A stretch of 64,000 nucleotides of DNA from Phreatobacter stygius (GTDB taxonomy: Bacteria > Pseudomonadota > Alphaproteobacteria > Rhizobiales > Phreatobacteraceae): the NCBI RefSeq assembly GCF_005144885.1, contig NZ_CP039690.1:1178001-1242000 (forward strand), given 5' to 3'. Below are positions 16,294 through 26,822 of the stretch, piece by piece. The position numbers were made by a program, and so were the translations under genes. Positions within the stretch are counted from its first letter, which is position 1. The number at the start of each line of letters is the position of its first letter. The notes under the pieces were generated by a model. That model was not told where the DNA came from. It worked only from the letters and a program-made list of their open reading frames with translations, and did no database searches.

Positions 16294-19200
16294 ATGGCCA
16301 TTCTCGCGCAGCTGCACCATGTCACGCGTTACCTTTACGATCGGCCCGTCGGGCTCGGTCCCCAGGTCATCCGCTTGCGCCCGGCGCCGCACAGCCGCAC
16401 GACGATCGCGAGCTATTCGCTGAAAGTGGTGCCCGAGAACCATTTCGTGAACTGGCAGCAGGATCCGCACGGCAATTGGCTGGCGCGCTTCGTCTTTCCG
16501 GAAAAAACCACGGAATTCTCGGTGACCGTCGACCTCATCGCCGACATGGCCGTGGTCAATCCGTTCGACTTCTTCATCGAGAGCTATGCCGAGACCTGCC
16601 CGTTCGACTACACGCCGGCGCTGGCCGAGGAATTGGCGCCCTATCTGGTGATCGAGCCGGCGGACGCGCATTTCGAGAGCTATCTCGCCGCCATCCCGCG
16701 CGGGCCGACCAAGACGATCGACTTCCTCGTCGGTCTCAACCAGAAACTCCAGAACGACATCCGCTATGTCATCCGCATGGAGCCCGGCGTCCAGACCCCG
16801 GACGAGACGCTCGAGCGCAGCTCCGGTTCGTGCCGGGATTCGGCCTGGCTGCTGGTCCAGATCGCCCGTCGCCTCGGCCTCGCCGCCCGCTTCGTCTCCG
16901 GCTACCTGATCCAGCTGAAGCCGGACCTGAAGGCGCTCGACGGCCCCGAAGGCACCGACAAGGACTTCACCGATCTGCACGCCTGGACCGAGATCTACAT
17001 CCCCGGCGCCGGCTGGATCGGCCTCGACCCGACCTCCGGCCTGCTCTGCGGCGAAGGCCATATCCCGCTCGCGGCCACGCCACATTTCCGGTCGGCTGCG
17101 CCTATTTCAGGCAATGTCGAGCCGGCCGAGGTCAGTTTCGCCTTCGACATGCGGGTCGATCGCGTCAACGAGCGGCCGCGCGTCACCGCGCCCTTCTCGG
17201 ACGAGGCCTGGACCCGGCTCGATGCCCTTGGTGAAAAGGTCGACGCCGACCTGAACGCCCAGGACGTGCGCCTGACCATGGGCGGCGAGCCGACCTTCGT
17301 CTCGGTCGACGACTACGAGGGCGCCGAGTGGAACACGGCCGCCGTCGGTCCGACCAAGCGCGAACGCGCCGACGAGCTGATCCGCCGGCTGCGCGAGCTG
17401 TTCGCGCCGGGCGGCTTCCTGCACTACGGCCAGGGCAAATGGTATCCGGGCGAGAGCCTGCCGCGCTGGACCTTCGCGCTCTACTGGCGCGGCGACGGCA
17501 AGCCGATCTGGAGCGACGACAGCCTGATCGCCAAGGAAGCGCCGCAAGGCGCCGGGCCGGTCAGCATCGATGATGCCGGCGCCCTGGCCGGCGGCATCGC
17601 CACCCGGCTCGGCCTCGACGCCGACGCCGCGGTGCCGGCCTATGAGGATCCGGCCCATTGGGTGCTCAAGGAAAGCGACCTGCCCATCAATGTCGACGCG
17701 CTCGATTCCAAGCTCGAGGACGCCGAGGCGCGCGCCCGCATCGCCCGGGTGTTCGAACGCGGGCTGACCAAGCCGTCCGGTTTCGTCCTGCCGGTGCAGC
17801 GCTGGAACGCCGAACCCAGCAAGCAGAGCTGGATGACCGAGAAGTGGAAGCTCCGGCGCGAAAAGCTGTTCCTGGTGCCCGGCGACAGCCCGGTCGGCTA
17901 TCGCCTGCCGCTCGGCGCCCTGCCCCATGTGCCGCCGACCTCCTACCCCTATGTCATCGACGCCGATCCGGGCAGCGTGCCGGAGACCCTGCCCGACCCG
18001 CAGGTGGTCGCGGCGCAGGTGACCCAGCGGGTCGCGGCCGAGCGCGAGCGCGACGCCGATCGCGCCGAACAGGTCGAGCAGATCATCTCGGGCGACAATT
18101 CGGTGCGCACCGCGCTCGCGGTCGAGCCCCGCGACGGCCGGCTCTGCGTCTTCATGCCGCCGACCGAGCGGCTGGAGGACTATCTCGAGCTGATCACCGC
18201 GACCGAAGCGACCGCCAGGTCACTCGGGCTGCCGGTGCATGTCGAGGGCTACCCGCCACCGGCCGACCCGCGCCTGAATGTCGTGAAGGTCACCCCGGAT
18301 CCCGGCGTGATCGAGGTCAATGTCCATCCGGCGGCATCCTGGCGCGACTGCGTGACGATCACCCAGGGCCTTTATGAAGAAGCCCGGCTGTCGCGCCTCG
18401 GCACCGAGAAATTCATGCTCGACGGCCGCCACACCGGCACCGGCGGCGGCAATCACGTGGTGGTCGGCGGAGCCCGGCCGTCGGACAGCCCGTTCCTGCG
18501 CCGGCCCGACCTGCTGAAGAGCCTGGTGCTCTACTGGCAGCGCCACCCCTCGCTGTCCTACCTGTTTTCCGGCATGTTCATTGGCCCGACCAGCCAGGCC
18601 CCGCGCGTCGACGAAGCCCGCCATGACGGGCTCTACGAACTCGAAATCGCCATGAGCATGGTGCCGAAGCCCGGCGAGGGCTTGGCACCCCGGCCATGGC
18701 AGGTCGACCGGCTGTTCCGCAACCTGCTGGTCGATTCCACCGGCAATACCCATCGCACCGAATTGTGCATCGACAAGCTGTTCTCGCCCGACAGCCCCTC
18801 CGGTCGCCTCGGCCTGGTCGAATTCCGCGGTTTCGAAATGCCGCCGGACCCGCGCATGAGCCTCGCCCAGCAATTGCTGATCCGCGCCATCATCGCCTGG
18901 GTCTGGCGCGAGCCGCAGGACGGGTCCCTGGCGCGCTGGGGCACGGCGCTGCACGACCGCTTCATGCTGCCGCATTTCGTCTGGGAAGACTTCCTCGGCG
19001 TGCTCGCCGATCTCGACCGCGCCGGTTATGCCGTCGATCCCGCCTGGTTCGAGGCGCAGTACGAATTCCGCTTTCCCCTGGCCGGCCAGGTCGACCATGC
19101 CGGCGTCAGGCTCGAGCTGCGCCAGGCGCTCGAGCCCTGGCATGTCATGGGCGAGGAAGGCGCCATCGGCGGCACCGTCCGGTTCGTCGATTCCTCCGTC

Positions 19201-19620
19201 GAGCGGCTGCAGGTGAAGGTCACCGGCGTCCAGCCCGAGCGCCATATCGTCACCTGCAACGGCCGGCCGGTGCCACTGACATCAACCGGCCGCAGCGGCG
19301 AATATGTCGGCGGCGTGCGTTTCAAGGCCTGGAAACCGGCCTCCGGCCTGCATCCGACCATTCCGGTCCATGCGCCGCTGACCTTCGATATCGTCGATGC
19401 CTGGAGCCGGCGGTCACGCGGCGGCTGCGTCTATCACGTCGCCCATCCCGGCGGCCGCAACTACGAGACCTTCCCGGTCAATTCCTACGAAGCGGAAGCG
19501 CGCCGGCGCGCCCGTTTCCAGGACCACGGCCACACACCGGGCCTGGTCGACCCGCCGAAGCCGGAACGGACCGACGATTTCCCTGTTACCCTCGACTTGC
19601 GCCGCCCGCCGGTTCATTGA
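16294..19620 (+). CDS. Transglutaminase-like protein with C-terminal DUF2126 (amidoligase-like) domain
   Basis: A very large cytosolic protein (1108 residues). Residues 1-260 form a bacterial transglutaminase-like domain with N-terminal beta region and triad Cys180 ([10 protein letters not shown]), His229 (DLHAWTE) and Asp245 (LDPTSG). The remainder is DUF2126, with a [12 protein letters not shown] motif near residues 715-726 and [15 protein letters not shown] near 842, recalling the metal and substrate motifs of GCS/GS-type COOH-NH2 ligases. It starts a three-gene run with an ATP-grasp/alpha-E protein and a second transglutaminase. The cluster is widely conserved; its product is unknown, and peptide-bond formation or cleavage on a small peptide or protein is inferred. 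ATG 16294 is the family start. Confidence 0.9.
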   Translation: MAILAQLHHVTRYLYDRPVGLGPQVIRLRPAPHSRTTIASYSLKVVPENHFVNWQQDPHGNWLARFVFPEKTTEFSVTVDLIADMAVVNPFDFFIESYAETCPFDYTPALAEELAPYLVIEPADAHFESYLAAIPRGPTKTIDFLVGLNQKLQNDIRYVIRMEPGVQTPDETLERSSGSCRDSAWLLVQIARRLGLAARFVSGYLIQLKPDLKALDGPEGTDKDFTDLHAWTEIYIPGAGWIGLDPTSGLLCGEGHIPLAATPHFRSAAPISGNVEPAEVSFAFDMRVDRVNERPRVTAPFSDEAWTRLDALGEKVDADLNAQDVRLTMGGEPTFVSVDDYEGAEWNTAAVGPTKRERADELIRRLRELFAPGGFLHYGQGKWYPGESLPRWTFALYWRGDGKPIWSDDSLIAKEAPQGAGPVSIDDAGALAGGIATRLGLDADAAVPAYEDPAHWVLKESDLPINVDALDSKLEDAEARARIARVFERGLTKPSGFVLPVQRWNAEPSKQSWMTEKWKLRREKLFLVPGDSPVGYRLPLGALPHVPPTSYPYVIDADPGSVPETLPDPQVVAAQVTQRVAAERERDADRAEQVEQIISGDNSVRTALAVEPRDGRLCVFMPPTERLEDYLELITATEATARSLGLPVHVEGYPPPADPRLNVVKVTPDPGVIEVNVHPAASWRDCVTITQGLYEEARLSRLGTEKFMLDGRHTGTGGGNHVVVGGARPSDSPFLRRPDLLKSLVLYWQRHPSLSYLFSGMFIGPTSQAPRVDEARHDGLYELEIAMSMVPKPGEGLAPRPWQVDRLFRNLLVDSTGNTHRTELCIDKLFSPDSPSGRLGLVEFRGFEMPPDPRMSLAQQLLIRAIIAWVWREPQDGSLARWGTALHDRFMLPHFVWEDFLGVLADLDRAGYAVDPAWFEAQYEFRFPLAGQVDHAGVRLELRQALEPWHVMGEEGAIGGTVRFVDSSVERLQVKVTGVQPERHIVTCNGRPVPLTSTGRSGEYVGGVRFKAWKPASGLHPTIPVHAPLTFDIVDAWSRRSRGGCVYHVAHPGGRNYETFPVNSYEAEARRRARFQDHGHTPGLVDPPKPERTDDFPVTLDLRRPPVH

Positions 19621-19643
19621 GCCGTGAGCGGGAACCCTCGATC

Positions 19644-22151
19644 ATGACTTTGCGCGGACCACGTTCCACCGACACCCGGGCCGAGCGCATCCTGTCGCTC
19701 CTGACGCATTACCAGCCGCTGCCCGGCATCTATGACGAGATCCTCGACGGCCATGGCGAGCCGCGCGAGCACTGGAAGCCGGTGCTGGCGAGCCTCGCCG
19801 ATCTCGGCCCCCGTGAGCTCGACCGGCGCTTCGCCGCGGCCGACCGCTATCTCCGCGATTCCGGCGTGTTCTACCGGGTCTATGGCGACCAGACCGGTGC
19901 CGAGCGCACCTGGCCGCTCGCCCATGTGCCGCTCGTCATCGCACCCGATGAATGGCGCAGCCTGACCGCCGGCCTCGCCGAACGCGCCGAGCTGCTCGAC
20001 CAGACCCTGGCCGACCTGTTCGGCCCCGGCGACCTCGTCCGCGACGGCCTGCTGCCGGCCGCGGCCTTCGCCGGTTCGCCAGATTTCCTGCGCCCGATGG
20101 TCGGCGTCAAACCGCGCGGCGATTCGCATCTCTGGCTCTATGCCGCGGATGTCGGACGCGGTCCCGATGGCCGCTGGTGGCTGCTCGGCGACCGGGCCCA
20201 GGCGCCGTCAGGCGCCGGTTTTGCCCTGGAAAACCGCCTGGCCATGGCGCGCTCGCTGCCGGAAATCTACCGCACGCTGCCGGTCGAGCGGCTCGCCGGC
20301 TTCTTCCAGGCCCTGCGCGCGCAGTTCTCGGCGCTCGCCGCAACCACCGACTCGCGTGTCGCCGTGCTCACCCCCGGCCCGCTCAACGAGACCTATTTCG
20401 AGCACGCCTATCTCGCCCGTTATCTCGGCTTCCTTCTGACCGAAGGCGCCGACCTGACCGTGCGCGACGACACGCTCTATATCCGCACCGTGTCCGGCCT
20501 GAAGCGGCTCGAAATGGTCTGGCGCCGGCTCGATGCCGATTTCGCCGACCCGCTCGAGCTCAATCCGCGCTCGCGGCTCGGCGTGCCCGGCCTGGTCGGC
20601 GCCCTGCGTGCCGGCAAGGTGACGCTCGCCAATGCGCTCGGCTCCGGCGTCGCCGAGGCCCGCTCGCTGCTGGCCTTCCTGCCGGCCATCGCACGGGCCC
20701 GCCTCGGCCGCGACCTGCAGCTGCCGCATATCGCGACCTGGTGGTGCGGCCAGCCGATCGAACGCGGCGCGGTCATCGCCGATCTCGACAGCTTCGTGAT
20801 CGCACCGGCCTTCGGCCAGACCGTTCCGGGCGTGCTCGATGACGGTCCGGTGCTGGCCGGCGACCTCTCGCCCGCGGCCAGGCTCAAGCTCGCCGAGGAA
20901 ATCCGCCTGCGCGGTTCGGACTTCGTCGCCCAGGAGGTCGTCAAGCTCTCGACCATGCCGGTCTGGCGCGACGGCTACCTGGAACCGCGGCCGTTCATCC
21001 TGCGGCTGTTCCTGGCCAAGGTCGACAATCGCTGGACCGTCATGCCCGGCGGCTTCTGCCGTGTCGGCGACCGTATCGACGCCCGCGCGGTGACCATGCA
21101 GCGCGACGGACGCTCGGCCGATGTCTGCGTGCTGGCCGATGGCCCGGTCGACGAGACGTCACTGCTGCCGACGCCCGACAAGGTCGAATTGCGCCGCTCC
21201 AGCGCCTCGCTGCCGAGCCGGTCGGCCGACAATCTCTATTGGCTCGCCCGTTACATGGAGCGGGCCGAGGCGACCTTGCGGCTGGTTCGCGCGCTTGGCG
21301 ACCAGACCGGCGCCGGCCAGTCGATGACCGGCGACGGGGTGCGCCGCATCATCGACCTGCTCGGCGCCTGGGAAGCGCTGCCGCGCGACCACATCATCAC
21401 CGATCCCGCGGCGGTTGCCGGCATGGTCCTGCACGGCCGCACGCCCGGTGGCCTGAACGCCCTGGCGCAATCGGCCCGCGGTTCGGCTTCGGTCATTCGT
21501 GATCGCTTCTCACCCGATGCCTGGCTGACCATCACCGACCTGGTCGCGCTCACCGAGAAGCCGCCGCCCGGCGGCTCCGACACCGATATTTTCGATCAGG
21601 CCGATATTGGCCTGCGCATTGCCGCGGCCTTTTCCGGCCTCGCCCAGGAGAACATGAACCAGCTTGCCGGCTGGCGCTTCCTGTCGATCGGCAAGCGCAT
21701 CGAGCGCGCGCTCGCGACCTCTCGCATCACCCGCCAATTCGCCGATCCGAAAGCCGGAGCCGCCGGCCTCGACGTGCTCTTGAGCCTTGCCGACAGCCAG
21801 ATCACCTACCGCCGGCGTTACGTCATGGTGGCGGCGCGCGCACCGGTGCTCGACCTGGTGGTGCTCGACCCGAACAATCCCCGATCGGTGGCCTTCCAGG
21901 TCGAACGGGTCAGCCAGCATCTGAAGGCCTTGCCGCTGCACTCCTCCGACGGCCGGCTGAACAGCGCCGAAAAACTCATCGCCCGGGTGCTGGTCGACCT
22001 GCAGACCGCCGACGCCCACACCCTGGACGCCAGACAGCTGCTGGCGATCGAGCAGCGGCTGATGGATCTCTCCGACGAAATTTCCGGACAATATTTCACC
22101 CACCGCGAAGCCGAACAGCCGATGAGCGCGGATTCGGACGAGATTCAGTAA
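19644..22151 (+). CDS. Circularly permuted ATP-grasp protein fused to alpha-E domain
   Basis: An 835-residue fusion. Residues about 1-500 are a circularly permuted type 2 ATP-grasp domain (VYGDQTGAERTWPL; MVGVKPRGDSHLWLYAADVG; WWLLGDRAQAPSGAGFALEN; FVAQEVVKLSTMPVW). Residues about 520-825 are the all-helical alpha-E domain (SADNLYWLARYMERAEATLR; RYVMVAARAPVLDLVVLDP). In many genomes these are two genes (COG2308 and COG2307); here they are one reading frame. ATG 19644 gives MTLRGPRSTDTRAERILS, 23 bases after the upstream stop. The downstream transglutaminase start overlaps its stop (TAATG). Probably an ATP-dependent peptide or amide ligase. Confidence 0.9.
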   Translation: MTLRGPRSTDTRAERILSLLTHYQPLPGIYDEILDGHGEPREHWKPVLASLADLGPRELDRRFAAADRYLRDSGVFYRVYGDQTGAERTWPLAHVPLVIAPDEWRSLTAGLAERAELLDQTLADLFGPGDLVRDGLLPAAAFAGSPDFLRPMVGVKPRGDSHLWLYAADVGRGPDGRWWLLGDRAQAPSGAGFALENRLAMARSLPEIYRTLPVERLAGFFQALRAQFSALAATTDSRVAVLTPGPLNETYFEHAYLARYLGFLLTEGADLTVRDDTLYIRTVSGLKRLEMVWRRLDADFADPLELNPRSRLGVPGLVGALRAGKVTLANALGSGVAEARSLLAFLPAIARARLGRDLQLPHIATWWCGQPIERGAVIADLDSFVIAPAFGQTVPGVLDDGPVLAGDLSPAARLKLAEEIRLRGSDFVAQEVVKLSTMPVWRDGYLEPRPFILRLFLAKVDNRWTVMPGGFCRVGDRIDARAVTMQRDGRSADVCVLADGPVDETSLLPTPDKVELRRSSASLPSRSADNLYWLARYMERAEATLRLVRALGDQTGAGQSMTGDGVRRIIDLLGAWEALPRDHIITDPAAVAGMVLHGRTPGGLNALAQSARGSASVIRDRFSPDAWLTITDLVALTEKPPPGGSDTDIFDQADIGLRIAAAFSGLAQENMNQLAGWRFLSIGKRIERALATSRITRQFADPKAGAAGLDVLLSLADSQITYRRRYVMVAARAPVLDLVVLDPNNPRSVAFQVERVSQHLKALPLHSSDGRLNSAEKLIARVLVDLQTADAHTLDARQLLAIEQRLMDLSDEISGQYFTHREAEQPMSADSDEIQ

Positions 22152-23032
22152 TGATCTACGAAGTCCGTCAGGTCGCCGAATACGTCTATGCCGCGCCGGT
22201 GGCGACGGCCCAGCACGTCTTGCGCGTCGTGCCGGTCGACCGCCCGGGGCAACGGGTGATCGCCTGGGACCTGTCGATCTCGCCGAAACCGGCGCGACGG
22301 CGCGACACCACCGATTTCTTCGGCAATCACGTGATCTTCCTGAATTTCGACCAGTCGCACAGCGAAGTGAGGATCGATGCGCGCGCCCGGGTGGCGATTG
22401 CCGGGCGCAGCCGGCCGCTGCCGGGCATGGATCCACCGTGGGAGCGCGTGCGCGAGACCGCTTTCGCCTCGGCCGACATCTCGCCGGCCTCGCCCGTGCA
22501 CGCCCTGTTCGCCAGCCGCCATGTGCCGCGCGATCCGACGATCCGCGCCTATGCCACCGCGAGCTTTCCGCCCGGACGGCCGATCCTGGACGCCGCCTTC
22601 GACCTCGCCAAACGCATCCACGGCGATTTCACCTATGACGGCGAGGCGACCGAAAACGACACGCCGGCGGCGGCGACCTTCGCCATGCGCCGCGGCGTCT
22701 GCCAGGATTTCGCCCATATCATGATCTCGGGGCTGCGTGGCCTGGGGCTCCCGGCAGCCTATGTCAGCGGCTATCTGCGCACCAACCCGCCACCCGGCCA
22801 GCCGCGCCTCGAAGGCGCCGACGCGACCCATGCCTGGGTATCGGTCTGGTGCGGGCCGGAGCTTGGCTGGTGGGGCCTCGACCCGACCAATGGGCTGATC
22901 GTCGACCGCGACCATATCGTGCTGGCGACCGGCCGCGACTTCGCCGATGTCGCCCCGAATGGCGGTGTGCTGGTGACCTCGGGCGATCACGAGATCGCGG
23001 TCGCGGTCGACGTCAAGCCGGTCGCCGCCTGA
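22151..23032 (+). CDS. Transglutaminase family protein (short form)
   Basis: A 293-residue protein with an N-terminal beta domain (MIYEVRQVAEYVYAAPVATA) and a transglutaminase-like cysteine protease core: Cys184 in RRGVCQDFAHIM, His227 in DATHAWVSVW and Asp244 in WGLDPTNG, all in place. Members of this family usually act as peptidases. Its ATG shares a base with the stop of the ATP-grasp gene, so the proteins are co-made. No proteasome-like peptidase gene follows, unlike in some versions of the cluster. Confidence 0.9.
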   Translation: MIYEVRQVAEYVYAAPVATAQHVLRVVPVDRPGQRVIAWDLSISPKPARRRDTTDFFGNHVIFLNFDQSHSEVRIDARARVAIAGRSRPLPGMDPPWERVRETAFASADISPASPVHALFASRHVPRDPTIRAYATASFPPGRPILDAAFDLAKRIHGDFTYDGEATENDTPAAATFAMRRGVCQDFAHIMISGLRGLGLPAAYVSGYLRTNPPPGQPRLEGADATHAWVSVWCGPELGWWGLDPTNGLIVDRDHIVLATGRDFADVAPNGGVLVTSGDHEIAVAVDVKPVAA

Positions 23033-23053
23033 CCCGGCGGGCGGCGGAGCCGA

Positions 23054-24256
23054 TCAAATGTGATGTGGCGCGCCCTTGCTCCTCGTCAGCGACAGCCATT
23101 CCCACAAGGCGACGAGCACCAGGACCCCGGTCGTCACGAGCGATAGCGCCAGCGGCGTGGACAGGTGGAACTGGAACTCGGTCGCGCCGACAACCGCGAG
23201 CACGGCAAGGCCGGCCAGATGGGACAGCGGGAAATAGGGTGCGCTGAGCCATTTGAAATAGCCGTTGCCGAGCAGGAACACGACCGGCGCGCCGACGATC
23301 GCCAGCAGTGCCGGCAAGGCGACATGCCCGCCGGGATGGCCGAGCACCAGTTCGTCGGCCACCGCCGCGATGATGACGCCGGCGACGATGATGATATGCA
23401 GGTAGGTATAGCCAACGCGCGCCACCCGCCCCGGATCCGCAGCATGGGCAATGTGATGCGTGCCGCGCTCGGCGCCGATGGCGAAATAGACCCACCACAT
23501 GGCGGCGGTGCCGACAACCGCCGAGACGAGAGCCGCCACGGTGGCCGGCGTGACCGCCGATTTCTCGAAGGTCGAGCCGGTGATGATCAGCGATTCACCC
23601 AGCGCGATCAGCACGAACAGGCTGCAGCGTTCCGCCATGTGGTGGCCGTCGATATCCCAGTCGCCGGTGGTCGACCGGCCGAGCTTCGGCACCCAGAACC
23701 CGACCCAGGGTGAGAAATATTCGAGCCCGATGGCGATCGCCCAGAGCGCCAGCCGCGCATTGCCCTCGGCGAAGGCGCCGGCGATCCAGAACAGGCCCGA
23801 CAGGACGAGCCAGGCGAGTATCCGCTGGAAGTTGCGGGCATTGCTCTCGCTCGCCGTGCCGATGGCGCAGACCGTGAATGCCGAGCGGCCGACCTGCATG
23901 AAGACATAGGCGCAGGCGAAGGCGAGCCCACCGGCGCCGAAGGCCGATGGAATGGAAATCGACATCACCAGGCCAGCCAGCATCAGCACGAACAGCGCGA
24001 GCCTGACCGGTGTGCGGTCCGGGTCGATCCAGTTGGTGAACCAGGTCGTGTAGACCCAGACCCACCACACCGCGAAGAACAGCAGCGTGGTTTCGACCAG
24101 CCCCTGGACGGTCAGCTTGTGCAGCAAGGTGTGCGACAGCTGGGTAATGGCAAAAACGAAGACCAGGTCGAAGAACAGTTCGACCGGCGCCACGCGGCCT
24201 CGATGCTCGGAGGTCTTGTCGCGCATCAGGCCGGCATGACGGGTCAGCGAAACCAT
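23054..24256 (-). CDS. ltrA: Low temperature requirement protein A (LtrA) family membrane protein
   Basis: A 400-residue polytopic membrane protein with about twelve hydrophobic segments. The family signature is at the N-terminus (VAPVELFFDLVFVFAITQLS) and again in the middle (HMAERCSLFVLIALGESLII). LtrA proteins have been linked to growth in the cold in Listeria, but their molecular role is unknown. The gene converges on the transglutaminase cluster with only 21 bases between stops. Confidence 0.9.
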   Translation of the reverse strand: MVSLTRHAGLMRDKTSEHRGRVAPVELFFDLVFVFAITQLSHTLLHKLTVQGLVETTLLFFAVWWVWVYTTWFTNWIDPDRTPVRLALFVLMLAGLVMSISIPSAFGAGGLAFACAYVFMQVGRSAFTVCAIGTASESNARNFQRILAWLVLSGLFWIAGAFAEGNARLALWAIAIGLEYFSPWVGFWVPKLGRSTTGDWDIDGHHMAERCSLFVLIALGESLIITGSTFEKSAVTPATVAALVSAVVGTAAMWWVYFAIGAERGTHHIAHAADPGRVARVGYTYLHIIIVAGVIIAAVADELVLGHPGGHVALPALLAIVGAPVVFLLGNGYFKWLSAPYFPLSHLAGLAVLAVVGATEFQFHLSTPLALSLVTTGVLVLVALWEWLSLTRSKGAPHHI

Positions 24257-24323
24257 GGTTCACCTGTGCGCTGGAGCCATCTCAAGCGGAGCCGGACATC
24301 CGCCGCATCGCCAGGCCGGCCGC

Positions 24324-24596
24324 TCACGAAAACTTCCACCAGATGAACAGGCCGGCCAGCACCGGCAGGGCAAAGACCACGGCGAAGATCGGGGCTTCCT
24401 CGGCAACCGAATAGCCGGCGCGCGACACGCCGACCCACATGTTGACCAGCGCCCCGACCAGCCAGACCGGAATGAAGATCTTGACGGCGTTGCCGACCGC
24501 GCCGCTGGCATCGCCGCCGAAAAACCGGCCGACCAGCACGAACAGCGCAAGCGCCACCAGGCCACCCCCGATCACCAGGATCGTATGCATGCGCAT
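24324..24596 (-). CDS. Small hypothetical membrane protein
   Basis: A 90-residue protein with three predicted membrane helices (TILVIGGGLVALALFVLVG; IFIPVWLVGALVNMWVGVS; APIFAVVFALPVLAGLFIWW) and almost no loops. GAGGGG precedes the ATG at a good distance. I do not recognise a family. It lies between ltrA and the creatininase-type gene on the same strand and could be cotranscribed with either. Confidence 0.7.
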   Translation of the reverse strand: MRMHTILVIGGGLVALALFVLVGRFFGGDASGAVGNAVKIFIPVWLVGALVNMWVGVSRAGYSVAEEAPIFAVVFALPVLAGLFIWWKFS

Positions 24597-24685
24597 TACC
24601 CCTCAGCCACAACCTGCGTCAGATGATCGAGGCATCGGCCCGACGGGTCAACCGGTTCGCCTCATCGCTGGACTCATCGTTCGAC

Positions 24686-25486
24686 TCAGCCCTTGGGCTT
24701 CCACAACCGGCCAATGTCGAAGCGCGCCATGTCGTCGATCAGCTTGACGAAATTCGCCGCCTGGAACTCCGCCGTCAGGCGTCCCTTCTCGGCCGTCGCC
24801 AGCGAAGCATCGCCGGCCGTGCCGTCGGGATGAATGTCCTGGGCGATCCAGCCGAAGGCATGGCTGACCGTTGGACGCAAATAGGTGAACTCCTTCTCCA
24901 TGGCGACCATGACCGGTTCGAACAGCTTGGCCTCGTTCATGTCCACCAGGTCCGGGCGGAAATGCAGCATCAGCGACGTCTCGACGTCGCCGCCATGAAT
25001 GCCGTGGTTGATGTCGAGATCGCCGAACAGTCCCTTCGGCCGGCCGAAGGCGGTCCAGCTCGAGACCACTGCGAGCTGGCCGCAGCGGATCCTCAACTCG
25101 CGCGCCACCACCTTCATCGGATCGAGATTGCCGCCATGCGAGGTCATCAGCAGGATCTTGTCGATGCCGGCGCGCTTGACGCTCTCGCCGATCTCGATCC
25201 AGGAGCGCAGCACGCTCTCCGCCGACAAGGTCAGCGTGCCCTTGGAATGGATGTGCTCGTTCGACTTGGCCACCGCCTCGATCGGCAGGAACAGCGCGGT
25301 GACGTCGGCGCCGACCAGCGGAAAGGCGGTCTCGATCATGCCCTTCATGATGCTGGTATCGGTGGAGACCGGCAGATGCGGCCCATGCTGCTCGGTGGCG
25401 GCGAGCGGCAGGATGGCGACCGTGCGCTGGGGATCCAGGCGATCGAAATCGGTGGTCTTCAAGTCACCCCAGTGGCGTGACGGCAT
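24686..25486 (-). CDS. Creatininase family protein (cyclic amide / ureide hydrolase)
   Basis: A 266-residue member of the creatinine amidohydrolase family. Metal ligands are recognisable as Glu32, His34 and Asp43 in ATEQHGPHLPVSTD, with the same spacing as in Pseudomonas creatininase, followed by TSHGGN and HGGDVETS. The family opens creatinine and other lactams or hydrolyses formamides. Divergent from a metal-dependent amidohydrolase and close to hydantoin-type enzymes, it probably hydrolyses a cyclic amide rather than creatinine itself, since no creatinase or sarcosine oxidase neighbour is present. Confidence 0.88.
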   Translation of the reverse strand: MPSRHWGDLKTTDFDRLDPQRTVAILPLAATEQHGPHLPVSTDTSIMKGMIETAFPLVGADVTALFLPIEAVAKSNEHIHSKGTLTLSAESVLRSWIEIGESVKRAGIDKILLMTSHGGNLDPMKVVARELRIRCGQLAVVSSWTAFGRPKGLFGDLDINHGIHGGDVETSLMLHFRPDLVDMNEAKLFEPVMVAMEKEFTYLRPTVSHAFGWIAQDIHPDGTAGDASLATAEKGRLTAEFQAANFVKLIDDMARFDIGRLWKPKG

Positions 25487-25627
25487 GGGAGGTCTCCAGA
25501 AACGAGCGGTGTTGGCGGTTGCGCAAGCCGGGCGACCGCGCGCAATCTCCTACGCAATCGCCGGCCCAGCCCATGGCTTCGCATGGTTCGCGCCGGCATT
25601 AAAGTTCCAGGAAGCGGGAGTGCCTTG

Positions 25628-26800
25628 ATGAATTTCGACCTGATCCTGCGTGGTGGCCGCGTCATCGACCCCTCGCAGAAGCTCGACGGCGTGCGCGACG
25701 TCGGTTTTGCCGGCGGCAAGGTTGCGGCGGTGGCCAAGGACCTGAAGCCGGGATCGGCGACCGAAATCCGCGATGTCTCCGGCTATATCGTCACGCCCGG
25801 GCTGATCGACCTGCATACCCATGTCTATTGGGGTGGCACCTCGCTCGGCATCGACGCCGAGGATTTCTGCCGCACCTCCGGCGTCACCACAGCCATCGAC
25901 ACCGGTTCGGCGGGCCCCGGCAACTGGCTGGGTTTCCGCAAACATGTGATCGAGAAGAGCCAGGTCCGCATCCTGGCCTATCTGCATGTCAGCCACGCCG
26001 GCATCTATGGTTTCGACCAGCGCGTGATGGTCGGCGAGAGCCGCGAAATCATGCACATGAACCCGATCGCCTGCGTCGAGGTGGCCGACAAGAATCGCGA
26101 CCTGATCGTCGGCATCAAGGTGCGCGTCGGCCTGCACGCCTCCGGAACCAATGGCGAAAGCGCGCTCGACCTGGCGCTGCAGGTCGCCAACGAGGTTGGC
26201 ATGCCCTTGATGTGCCATATCGACCATCCGCCGCCGTCCTATGAACATGTCATTGGCCGCCTGCGTCCGGGCGACGTGCTGACCCATGCCTTCCGGCCCT
26301 TCCCCAATGCGCCTTGCACGGCGCAGGGCGCGATCAAGCCGGAGGTCATTGCCGCGCGCAAGAAGGGCGTCATTTTCGACATCGGCCACGGCAAGGGTTC
26401 GTTCTCGTTCAAGACGACGCGCAACATGCTGGCCGGTGGTTTCGAGCCGGACGTGATCTCGTCCGACGTCCACACCCTGTGCATCGAAGGCCCGGCCTTC
26501 GACCAGGTCACCACCTTGTCGAAATTCCTGGTCATGGGCATGCCGCTCGACCGGGTGATCGCGGCCTCCACCGTCAATGCCGCCATGGCGCTGAAGCGCC
26601 CCGAGCTCGGCAGCCTGAAGCCCGGCTCGGTCGGCGATGCCACCATCCTGACCATCAAGGAAGGCCGCTTCGACTATGTCGACGTGGTTGGCGAGCACCT
26701 GATCGCCGACAAGAAGATCGTCTCCGAGGGTACCGTCATCGGCGGCAAGTGGTGGCACCCGAAGCGCTCGACCAAGTTCAAGAAGCTGGCGACCGCCTGA
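25628..26800 (+). CDS. Amidohydrolase / deacetylase family metallohydrolase
   Basis: A 390-residue amidohydrolase-superfamily enzyme. The first metal site is DLHTHVYWGG after TPGLI; the bridging residue region is IVGIKVRVGLHASG; histidines follow in LMCHIDHPP and FDIGHGKGSF; the last ligand is SSDVHT. This pattern is that of the deacetylase/dihydroorotase-like subgroup. ATG 25628 follows GCGGGAG; an upstream GTG-type start is unlikely. The divergent creatininase gene suggests successive hydrolysis of one amide substrate. The exact substrate is not readable. Confidence 0.87.
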   Translation: MNFDLILRGGRVIDPSQKLDGVRDVGFAGGKVAAVAKDLKPGSATEIRDVSGYIVTPGLIDLHTHVYWGGTSLGIDAEDFCRTSGVTTAIDTGSAGPGNWLGFRKHVIEKSQVRILAYLHVSHAGIYGFDQRVMVGESREIMHMNPIACVEVADKNRDLIVGIKVRVGLHASGTNGESALDLALQVANEVGMPLMCHIDHPPPSYEHVIGRLRPGDVLTHAFRPFPNAPCTAQGAIKPEVIAARKKGVIFDIGHGKGSFSFKTTRNMLAGGFEPDVISSDVHTLCIEGPAFDQVTTLSKFLVMGMPLDRVIAASTVNAAMALKRPELGSLKPGSVGDATILTIKEGRFDYVDVVGEHLIADKKIVSEGTVIGGKWWHPKRSTKFKKLATA

Positions 26801-26822
26801 ACCGCCGGCAACGATCAGGCGG
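26793..26822. terminator. Inverted repeat formed by two convergent stop codons
   Basis: CCGCCTGA (26793-26800, ending in the TGA of the amidohydrolase) pairs with TCAGGCGG (26815-26822, beginning with the complementary stop of the chemoreceptor gene) across 14 bases. A bidirectional stem-loop between convergent genes is plausible. Confidence 0.4.

Noticed and set aside
18696-19643. In-frame extension upstream of the ATP-grasp/alpha-E gene giving a 1151-residue protein
   Set aside because: The extension lies inside the transglutaminase-DUF2126 gene in another frame and is arginine/proline-rich without homology; the family begins at ATG 19644.
24686-25486. True creatinine amidohydrolase of a creatinine pathway
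   Set aside because: Key residues fit the family, but no creatinase or sarcosine oxidase gene is adjacent, so only the family is named.
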